Shown here piece by piece: positions 1 to 5,172 of a stretch of DNA of 6,122 nt; position 1 is the first letter of the stretch, and every line of letters starts with the position of its first letter. The stretch is from positions 1 through 6,122 of the forward strand of contig CALLYN010000769.1 of assembly GCA_937858455.1 (NCBI GenBank), given 5' to 3'. Under the pieces are notes generated by a model. That model was not told the DNA's origin. It saw nothing but the letters and a program-made list of their open reading frames with translations, and did no database searches. The DNA comes from an uncultured Kouleothrix sp. (GTDB lineage Bacteria; Chloroflexota; Chloroflexia; Chloroflexales; Roseiflexaceae). The position numbers and the translations under genes are program-made.

Positions 1-17
1 CCGCCCCCGAAATTTCT

Positions 18-62
18 TTTTCTGGTGCGGCGCCCGGCAAAGCCGGACGCCGCACCAGAAAA
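18..62. repeat. Long hairpin A (21-bp near-perfect inverted repeat)
   Basis: Arms 18-38 and 42-62 pair over 21 positions with one mismatch (C33 against A47), closed by the three-base loop AAA. The loop-proximal part is CCGGC-AAA-GCCGG and the outer stem begins TTTTCTGGTGCGG. Runs of T precede and runs of A follow the stem, the reverse of what an intrinsic terminator needs in either direction, so I read this as a structural intergenic repeat. It is followed by the 17-bp tail at 71-87. Confidence 0.85.
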
Positions 63-70
63 CATAAGTA

Positions 71-87
71 ATCAAACGGAGTTGGTA
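71..87 (+). repeat. 17-bp direct repeat, copy 1
   Basis: ATCAAACGGAGTTGGTA is repeated exactly at 138-154. Each copy lies a short AAACA-containing spacer downstream of a hairpin (hairpin A at 18-62 for this copy), so hairpin plus tail appears to be the repeating unit. Strand is given as written; the true orientation of the element is unknown. Confidence 0.85.
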
Positions 88-126
88 TGAGAAGCCCTAT
101 CCGGCGAAGCCGGATAGGGCTTCTCA
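88..126. repeat. Long hairpin B (18-bp perfect inverted repeat)
   Basis: Arms 88-105 and 109-126 are perfectly complementary over 18 bp with the triloop GAA. The loop-proximal CCGGC-GAA-GCCGG matches hairpin A, but the outer stem (TGAGAAGCCCTAT) is unrelated to the outer stem of A. No T-tract follows on either strand, so it does not look like an intrinsic terminator. Confidence 0.85.
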
Positions 127-137
127 AACAGAAAGCG

Positions 138-154
138 ATCAAACGGAGTTGGTA
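138..154 (+). repeat. 17-bp direct repeat, copy 2
   Basis: This is an exact copy of 71-87, placed 11 bases after the end of hairpin B. The start-to-start distance to the first copy is 67 bp. It lies just upstream of the AT-richer stretch that probably holds the promoter of the plus-strand gene. Confidence 0.85.
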
Positions 155-176
155 CTATTTTGGCAGCGCATTGCTG

Positions 177-206
177 TTGGCAATTTTTCGTGGTAAAGTG
201 TACAAA
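177..206 (+). promoter_or_regulatory. Possible sigma-70-like promoter for the M28-like gene
   Basis: TTGGCA (177-182) resembles a -35 box, and TACAAA (201-206) is a weak -10 match at 18-bp spacing. The 155-225 stretch is clearly richer in A and T than the genes around it, as expected of a promoter region. A second -10-like hexamer, TACGAT, lies at 215-220 and would give a nearly leaderless transcript for a start at 235. This is a by-eye match only. Confidence 0.3.
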
Positions 207-234
207 CTGGCTTCTACGATCGAAGATCCCGACT

Positions 235-1452
235 ATGCAACGCTCGTTTCGCCCTACCGGCCCACTCATGCAACCAAGCTCGGAGCTGCAGTCGGGCAGC
301 TTGCTGCGGCGCCTCCGCGACGATCCGCAAGATTCAATCAACCGTATCGCCGGCGAGATCGGGCCGCGCCGCGCGACTTCGCTGGCCGAGGCGCAGACGG
401 CCGCCTATATCGACGGGCGCCTACGCAGAGCCGGGCTGCGCGTCTCGGCCGAGGCATTTCGTGCGCCTACCGGCATTGGCTGGGATGGCTGGCTGACTAC
501 GGTGCTGGCCTGGCTAAGCGCGCTGCTGTACTACTGGCTGCCGATTCCGTCTCTGGCGCTGGCCTGCTGGAATCTCGGCGCAGCGCTGGTGGGGCTATGG
601 CGGCCGGCGGCGCCGCTGCTGCAGCGCAAGCGGCCGAGCCAGAACGTAATAGCGACGCGCGCGCTCAACAGCGTGCCGCGCTGGCGTGTTGTGCTGCTTG
701 CGCCGCTAGATGCGCCGCCGGCCAGCGGGCGGCTGGCGCGCACGTTGACGGCGGGAGGGCGGCTGCTGAGCGGCCGCGGGATCGCCTGCGGCCTGATTGC
801 GCTGCTGGGAGCTGGCGCGTTCTTCGGGCCGATCGAGCTGCGGCGCGCGCTGTGGTATCTGCAGTTTGCGCCAGCATGCTACCTGCTGCTCGCCAGCGCG
901 TTAGAATTGCAGCTCGCCAGGGCGCCGGCCACCGCAGGCGCGGCCAACCACGCTGCCGCACTGGCGGCGCTGCTGCAAAGCGTCGATATGCTCGCGGCGC
1001 TGAAGCAGACCGAGCTATGGGCCGTGGCACTTGGCGCGCACGATAGCGGCGCGGGGCTGGCCGATTTGATGCGGCGCTACCCGTTCGATTCGAGTACCAT
1101 GTTTGTAGCCCTGGAGTCGCTGGGCAGTGGCAGGCTGAGCTACGTGACGCGTGACGGCGTGCTGCCACAAGTGCACGCCGACCCGCTGCTGCTGCGGTTG
1201 GTAGCCGAGGCCGAGGCCGCCGACCCGCTGATCGACGCCGAGCCACGGCGATACACCAGTGAGCCAGCGCTCGCGCGCCCGCTACGCCGAGCGGGCAAGC
1301 GCACCCTGACGCTGATCGGGGTTGACGGCGATGGCAACCCAGCGCTCCGCGGCAGCCCCCACGATACGCCCGATCAGGTCGACGAGCAAGCGCTCGACCG
1401 TGCCATCCGCCTGGTGGTTGGCCTGGTGAAGAAGATCGACGAGCAGCAGTAG
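235..1452 (+). CDS. Membrane protein with a degenerate M28-peptidase-like domain
   Basis: Predicted 405-residue protein counted from ATG 235. The N-terminal region (IAGEIGPRRATSLAEAQTAAYI) has the EIGPR..GS..E..AA.YI pattern that opens many M28 zinc aminopeptidases. NVIA near residue 137, VVLLAPLDAPP (about 152-162), AANHAAALAALL (236-247) and HDTPDQVD (366-373) line up with the M28 blocks NVIA, AHxD, NDNASG and the C-terminal H..DTPD. Key ligands are altered: the His of AHxD is Pro, the bridging Asp is His, and the catalytic Glu-Glu pair reads AHDSG. Four hydrophobic segments (about 86-102, 106-122, 182-197, 206-226) suggest an integral membrane protein with two hairpins inserted between M28 blocks. 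It is therefore probably a non-catalytic homologue, perhaps binding peptides. No good Shine-Dalgarno precedes ATG 235 or the alternative ATG 268 (394 residues, starting MQPSSELQ); a TTG at 160 is also in frame but reads through AT-rich, promoter-like sequence. The gene ends 6 bp from the convergent ligase gene. Confidence 0.7.
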   Translation: MQRSFRPTGPLMQPSSELQSGSLLRRLRDDPQDSINRIAGEIGPRRATSLAEAQTAAYIDGRLRRAGLRVSAEAFRAPTGIGWDGWLTTVLAWLSALLYYWLPIPSLALACWNLGAALVGLWRPAAPLLQRKRPSQNVIATRALNSVPRWRVVLLAPLDAPPASGRLARTLTAGGRLLSGRGIACGLIALLGAGAFFGPIELRRALWYLQFAPACYLLLASALELQLARAPATAGAANHAAALAALLQSVDMLAALKQTELWAVALGAHDSGAGLADLMRRYPFDSSTMFVALESLGSGRLSYVTRDGVLPQVHADPLLLRLVAEAEAADPLIDAEPRRYTSEPALARPLRRAGKRTLTLIGVDGDGNPALRGSPHDTPDQVDEQALDRAIRLVVGLVKKIDEQQ

Positions 1453-1458
1453 CGTCTT

Positions 1459-2613
1459 CTACATGCCGTGGTGCGCCAGATCGACCACCGGCACAGACTC
1501 CATGGTCTCGGCGATCAGGTTATCGACCACCGCCTTCAGATCGTTGGTGTCTTTAAACACGCGCAGCTGCCGATCAGCGCTGCTGCCCTGCTCGCACATC
1601 GTCAGCAGGTATTCCACGTCCTTGCGGCTGCCCAGCTCGTCGACCACGTCATCGACAAAGGCGACCATCTCGTGCACCAGTGCCTTGGCTTCAACCTCGG
1701 TGCGCTTGCCAAAGTCGATCAGCTTGCCGTCGAGGCCGTAGCGCTGGGCGCGCCACTTGTTCTCGTTGATCAGCGCGCGGCGATACACCCGGAAGGTGGT
1801 GTTCTGCTCGAACATGCGGTAGAACTTGACGATAAACGCCTGCATAATTGCCGCCAGCGCGATGCACTCGTCGACTTTGGTTGCAATATCGCAGACACGA
1901 AATTCGAGCGTGCCGAACACCGGGTGCGGGCGCAGATCCCACCAGATCTTCTTGCCGTTGTCGATGCTGCGCGTGCTGATCAGCAGATTGATGTAATTTT
2001 GGAACTCGCTGGCCGAGTGAAACGACGGCGGGATACCGGTGCGCGGGAAGTTCGAGAAGATCGAGGCGCGGTAGGATTTAAAGCCGGTGTTACGCCCCAT
2101 CCAGAACGGCGACGACGACGACAGCGCCAGCAGGTGCGGCAGGATGTAGCGCGCCACATTCATCAGCTCGATCGCGACTTCGTCGTTGGGCATTCCGACA
2201 TGTACGTGCATGCCGAAGATCAGCAGCTGCAAGGCAAGCTGCTGCATCTCTTCGACTACCCCTTTGTAGCGCTCGAACGGCGTGATCTCCTGGTTCATCC
2301 ACGACGAAATCGGGTGGGTGCCGGCCGCCACGATCTTGAGATTGTGCACCGCCGCGAGGCTGGCGATCGTGCCGCGCAGCTTCAGCACCTCGGCGCGCGC
2401 CTCGGCGACTGTGCGGCAGGGGTTGGTGCCGACCTCGACGATGCTCTGGTGCATCTCGGGCTTGATCTGCTCGCGCAGGATTGTCTGGCCGCGATCGAGG
2501 ATCTGGGTGATATACGAGCGCAGCTCGCGCGTCTCGGGGTCGACAACCTGATACTCTTCTTCGATGCCGATGGTGAACGGGAAGTCGGGCGACATGGGGT
2601 CGTACATACTCAT
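1459..2613 (-). CDS. Carboxylate-amine ligase, YbdK/GCS2 family
   Basis: Predicted 384-residue cytosolic enzyme, a normal length for the YbdK branch of glutamate-cysteine ligase family 2 (E. coli YbdK is about 372). Members form an amide between a carboxylate, classically the gamma-carboxyl of glutamate, and an amine, using ATP and Mg. The diagnostic blocks are intact: GIEEEYQVVDPET (16-28), with the metal-binding glutamates; NPCRT (64-68); AAGTHP (96-101); GMHVHVG (134-140); SSSPFWMGRNTG (166-177); and WWDLRPHPVFGTLEFRVCD (224-242). I see no missing catalytic residue. E. coli YbdK has only weak glutamate-cysteine ligase activity, so the substrate here should not be assumed to be cysteine. 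The start ATG 2613 has GGAAAGG seven bases upstream. It is the last gene of a run of three ligases, 78 bp after the permuted ATP-grasp gene, and ends 6 bp from the convergent membrane-protein gene. Confidence 0.93.
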   Translation of the reverse strand: MSMYDPMSPDFPFTIGIEEEYQVVDPETRELRSYITQILDRGQTILREQIKPEMHQSIVEVGTNPCRTVAEARAEVLKLRGTIASLAAVHNLKIVAAGTHPISSWMNQEITPFERYKGVVEEMQQLALQLLIFGMHVHVGMPNDEVAIELMNVARYILPHLLALSSSSPFWMGRNTGFKSYRASIFSNFPRTGIPPSFHSASEFQNYINLLISTRSIDNGKKIWWDLRPHPVFGTLEFRVCDIATKVDECIALAAIMQAFIVKFYRMFEQNTTFRVYRRALINENKWRAQRYGLDGKLIDFGKRTEVEAKALVHEMVAFVDDVVDELGSRKDVEYLLTMCEQGSSADRQLRVFKDTNDLKAVVDNLIAETMESVPVVDLAHHGM

Positions 2614-2620
2614 GGGAGCA

Positions 2621-2627
2621 CCTTTCC
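2621..2627 (-). promoter_or_regulatory. Ribosome binding site of the YbdK-like gene
   Basis: On the minus strand GGAAAGG stands 7 bases before ATG 2613, which favours this start over the in-frame ATGs at residues 3 and 7. Its 5' edge touches the inverted repeat at 2628-2686, so a folded leader would end exactly at the site. Confidence 0.65.
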
Positions 2628-2686
2628 AATTGCAACGTGCAGCGCACAGATCGGCTCGCGGGCTTTGCAGGCTGCAGGTTGCAATT
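2628..2686 (-). repeat. Intercistronic inverted repeat between the permuted ATP-grasp and YbdK-like genes
   Basis: Arms 2628-2640 (AATTGCAACGTGC) and 2674-2686 pair over 12 of 13 positions around a 33-base loop. In the minus-strand mRNA the structure begins a few bases after the stop of the ATP-grasp gene and ends immediately 5' of the next Shine-Dalgarno. No T-tract follows, so it is more likely an mRNA-stabilising or processing element than a terminator. Confidence 0.55.
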
Positions 2687-2691
2687 TCGGA

Positions 2692-4062
2692 TTAGCGGGT
2701 TTTTTCGGCAATAACAAAAGCGGGCACCGTCGAGCCGCCGCCGGCTGTCACATTCAGCAGTGTCACTGTCGAAAGCCGGCACAGGCTGCCGCTCACCTCA
2801 GTTCCAAACAGAAACGGGTCGGTATCGACCAGGCGGCGGCCGATATGCAGCGCGCCGTCGATCATGGCGGGGTAGTCTTCGTAGGCAATCTCGACGCGCT
2901 CCTGCAGCACGAACGGGCTCTGCAGGGCTTCGGCCAGCGCCTGTGCCCATGCGGCAGCGTCAGTCTCCCAGCCGATCACGATCCCCTTGCCACCGTACTC
3001 GTCGTTAGGCTTGAGCAGCAGGCGCTCCTGGTTCTTGCGCGCAAATTCAAGCAGGTCGATCGCCTCGCCCTGGTAGGTGCTGGCGCCCGGCCGCACGAGC
3101 CGCGTCCAGGGCACGTGGCGGGCAATCGCGGCGCGCTCGCTTTCGCTGAAATGCTGCTGGTGCGCGTCGTCGGTGAGCAGTGCGAAAATGCTTTTTTTAT
3201 GCAGCAGCTTGGCGCGAAACGAGTTGACCATGCACACGCTGCCAGCGGCGTAGGCTTGCACCAGTGGATGCTCGAACACGGCATCGCCATAGCGCATCAG
3301 GAACTCGCTGGTAAGCACGCGCTTATACACCAAGTCGATCTGGGCGGTACCTTCGGCGGTATCGGCGTAGAGCCGGCCGTCGGCGTAGCGCAGCTCGTCG
3401 GGCGAGCAGATCACGGCTTCGAGGTTGTGCTCGCGGAAGTACTGCTGGAACAGCAGAAACTCGGAGTGGGTCGGCAGGCCTTTCCAATCGAGGATGGCGA
3501 TGGCGGGCGGGTGAGTGCCGCCGAAGGCTTCCCAGGCCTTGAGCAGCATGGCGAGCAGGTGCTGACGGGCCGGCAGCTTGGCAACCTGGTAGCTCTCGGC
3601 GAAGCGCTGCATCGCCGGCAGCTGCTCGAACACATCGGAGAGCAGATCTTCGTAGGCGATCGCGGCCGGGCTTTCGGCGTTGTACTCGACGAACTGGAGC
3701 GAGCGGCCATCGACCGTCAGAAACGTATCCATGCGCGAATGCGCGCTGGCCTCGGGGTAGCCGGGGTGCATAGCGATCAGGCGCTCTTCGGCCGGGGTAA
3801 GCGCCAGATCGGCGCGCAGAGCCACGTCTTCGAGCATAGCATCGGCCAGGCGATGCGCCGCAGCGGTGACCGTACCGCAGGCGCGCTGCACCAGCGCATA
3901 CTGCTCGTGGGTAATGAAGCGTGGGCGCAGCACCGACACCAGCGGGCGCTCGCCGAAATACAGGTTGCGCGCGCGCTGCTCGGCGGTGAGCTGGGCCTGG
4001 GTCGCGCGCGCGGTATCGGCGTCGAGCAGCGCGTGGTAGTGGGAAATGGCTTGCTCAAGCAT
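2692..4062 (-). CDS. ATP-grasp-like ligase, probably circularly permuted type
   Basis: Predicted 456-residue soluble protein with no signal peptide. Motifs seen in order are: FVEYNAESPAAIAYED (124-139), like the E-x-N-x-x-x-P segment that carries acidic and Asn metal ligands in ATP-grasp enzymes; LVYKRVL (244-250); NSFRAKLLHKKSIFALLTD (280-298); LLLKPNDEYGGKGIVIG (348-364), the Lys plus glycine-rich nucleotide-binding loop; FVLQERVEI (384-392), the usual strand contacting adenine; and a C-terminal NVTAGGGSTVPAFVIAE (437-453). The E-x-N block lies before the glycine-rich loop rather than after it, which is the order expected of circularly permuted ATP-grasp proteins related to glutathionylspermidine synthetase-like ligases. 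Such enzymes activate a carboxylate as acyl phosphate and couple it to an amine; the substrate is unknown. ATG 4062 has AGGAGG eight bases upstream. It lies between the other two ligase genes with 74-bp and 78-bp gaps. Confidence 0.82.
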   Translation of the reverse strand: MLEQAISHYHALLDADTARATQAQLTAEQRARNLYFGERPLVSVLRPRFITHEQYALVQRACGTVTAAAHRLADAMLEDVALRADLALTPAEERLIAMHPGYPEASAHSRMDTFLTVDGRSLQFVEYNAESPAAIAYEDLLSDVFEQLPAMQRFAESYQVAKLPARQHLLAMLLKAWEAFGGTHPPAIAILDWKGLPTHSEFLLFQQYFREHNLEAVICSPDELRYADGRLYADTAEGTAQIDLVYKRVLTSEFLMRYGDAVFEHPLVQAYAAGSVCMVNSFRAKLLHKKSIFALLTDDAHQQHFSESERAAIARHVPWTRLVRPGASTYQGEAIDLLEFARKNQERLLLKPNDEYGGKGIVIGWETDAAAWAQALAEALQSPFVLQERVEIAYEDYPAMIDGALHIGRRLVDTDPFLFGTEVSGSLCRLSTVTLLNVTAGGGSTVPAFVIAEKTR

Positions 4063-4070
4063 TGCCTCTG

Positions 4071-4078
4071 CCTCCTCG
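4071..4078 (-). promoter_or_regulatory. Ribosome binding site of the permuted ATP-grasp gene
   Basis: The minus strand reads CGAGGAGG, with its last base 8 bases before ATG 4062. It is the strongest Shine-Dalgarno in the window and fixes this start. Confidence 0.8.
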
Positions 4079-4092
4079 TGGCGAGATGCAAG

Positions 4093-4140
4093 ATGACAAG
4101 ATGTATACGTGTGTCATCCTGAGGCCTTTCATCTTGTCAT
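4093..4140 (-). repeat. Intercistronic inverted repeat overlapping the stop codon of the first ligase
   Basis: ATGACAAGATG (4093-4103) and its exact complement (4130-4140) form an 11-bp stem with a 26-base loop. The right arm contains the TGA stop (4137-4139) of the upstream ligase gene. A competing 7-bp pairing exists between GATGACA (4092-4098) and TGTCATC (4112-4118), so the two folds exclude each other. No T-tract suggests termination. Confidence 0.6.
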
Positions 4141-5096
4141 TTTGTTGCGCTCTGGGGGCTCAGCAGCTTGCTCCAGTGCATCTCGCTCGGCACAACGCGG
4201 CCGGCCTTGGCCTTGGCGATGCACATATCGGCCATCGCCTTCACGACCCACGCGAAGTACTTATCTTTCAGCGACCAGTAGTCCATATCGGGGGCCGGGT
4301 TGGTGAAGTCGATCGCGTAGGGCACGCCATCTTTCAGCGCGAACTCGCAGGTATTCATATCGTAGCCAAGCGCGCGGCAGAGCGCAAAGGCATACTCAAC
4401 GACCTTGTCGTGCTCTTCTTGCGTCAGGTAGCCGGGCTCGTCGAAGTAGCGGTGCGGGTAGGGCGCGTTGATATCGAACTTGATCACCTGGATCTCGCTC
4501 TGGCCAATCACCAGGCAGCGCACGAACTTATCCCACTGGATGAACTCCTGCAGCATCATGCACTCGGTGCCGGTCTGGTTGTAGGCCTCCCAGAGCTGCT
4601 CGATGGAGTGCACTTTATACACATTTTTGAAGCCGCCGCCCCAGGCGGGCTTGAGGATCAGCGGAAAGCCGCCAACATAGTCGACGTGATCTTCCCAGGG
4701 GATGCGGTCGACGAGGTTGCGCAGCGACTCGTGGTGTACGATGCCTTCGATATACGAGTGCGTGGGCAGCGCAACGCTTTTAGGGTGCGGCACGCCCAGG
4801 TAGGTGGCAATGCTGGCGCCGGTAAACTTATCGTCGGCGCTCCACCAGAACGGGTTGTTCACAATAACCGTGCCGCTCATCATAGCGGTCTTGAGGAAGG
4901 CGCGATAGTAGGGCACCTCGTGCGAGATCCGGTCGACGATCACGTCATACTCGCACGTCTCGGCCATGCGCGTGCCGCCGAGCTTCACAAACTCGGCCGT
5001 GACACCCTCGTTGCGGCGGTTGACTTCTTCGATGAACGCGCCCGGCCAGGTGTTCTCGCGGCCGACCATGATGCCGATTTTTTTCGTCAAGGTCAT
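4137..5096 (-). CDS. RimK / D-Ala-D-Ala-ligase-like ATP-grasp protein
   Basis: Predicted 319-residue cytosolic ligase with the standard ATP-grasp order. An N-terminal pre-ATP-grasp domain begins KKIGIMVGRENTWP (5-18). The nucleotide-binding segment is FPLILKPAWGGGFKNVYKV (144-162), with Lys149 and the glycine loop. MLQEFIQWDK (181-190) is the adenine-contacting strand, and EFALKDGVPYAIDFTNPAPD (251-270) supplies the metal ligands (Asp263 and Asn266, where RimK-like enzymes usually have E-x-N). Length fits RimK, GshB and Ddl relatives (about 300-320). It should couple an activated carboxylate to an amine; I cannot assign it to a named ligase. It is the first of three ligase genes and lies 76 bp after the hydrolase gene. 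GAGGAG sits one base before ATG 5096, too close for normal use, but seven bases before an in-frame TTG at 5090-5088, so the real start may be that TTG (317 residues). Confidence 0.85.
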   Translation of the reverse strand: MTLTKKIGIMVGRENTWPGAFIEEVNRRNEGVTAEFVKLGGTRMAETCEYDVIVDRISHEVPYYRAFLKTAMMSGTVIVNNPFWWSADDKFTGASIATYLGVPHPKSVALPTHSYIEGIVHHESLRNLVDRIPWEDHVDYVGGFPLILKPAWGGGFKNVYKVHSIEQLWEAYNQTGTECMMLQEFIQWDKFVRCLVIGQSEIQVIKFDINAPYPHRYFDEPGYLTQEEHDKVVEYAFALCRALGYDMNTCEFALKDGVPYAIDFTNPAPDMDYWSLKDKYFAWVVKAMADMCIAKAKAGRVVPSEMHWSKLLSPQSATK

Positions 5097-5097
5097 T

Positions 5098-5103
5098 CTC
5101 CTC
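5098..5103 (-). promoter_or_regulatory. Ribosome binding site that favours a TTG start at 5090
   Basis: GAGGAG on the minus strand leaves only one base before ATG 5096 but seven bases before TTG 5090. The TTG is the third codon of the longer reading, and starting there gives MTKKIGIMVG, a typical opening for this type of ligase. Confidence 0.55.
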
Positions 5104-5124
5104 GGTATGTGTAGAACCTACGCA

Positions 5125-5147
5125 GTTGGCGCGCTCAGCCTTCGGCA
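5125..5147 (-). repeat. Solitary copy of the 44-bp-family repeat between hydrolase and ligase genes
   Basis: Read on the minus strand, 5147-5125 begins TGCCGAAGGCTGAGCGCG and matches 6001-6023 at 21 of 23 positions and 6045-6067 at 20 of 23. It is followed closely by GTAGGTTC (5121-5114), an octamer that also follows the tandem copies at 6105-6112. It occupies the 76-bp gap upstream of the first ligase. Confidence 0.7.
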
Positions 5148-5172
5148 CATCGCTCCTTCAGATGCAGCTTGC

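Noticed and set aside
18..126. The two long hairpins as rho-independent terminators.
   Set aside because: Neither strand has a T-tract after the stem, and hairpin A has T before and A after it.
71..154. The 17-bp tails and hairpins as integron attC sites.
   Set aside because: The GTTRRRY/RYYYAAC core pair is not present (GTTGGTA does not fit), and no integrase or gene cassette is seen.
87..1046. A 319-codon plus-strand frame overlapping the M28-like gene.
   Set aside because: Its composition is Arg/Ala-rich low-complexity sequence typical of a shifted frame, it begins inside a hairpin repeat, and the other frame carries family blocks and membrane segments.
1468..4122. An 884-codon open frame on the plus strand across both downstream ligase genes.
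   Set aside because: It is antisense to two well-supported enzymes with intact motifs, its translation has no recognisable domain, and long stop-free antisense frames are common in GC-rich genes with biased third positions.
4062..5114. A 350-codon plus-strand frame opposite the first ligase.
   Set aside because: It is the mirror frame of a clear ATP-grasp gene, and its product has no family features.
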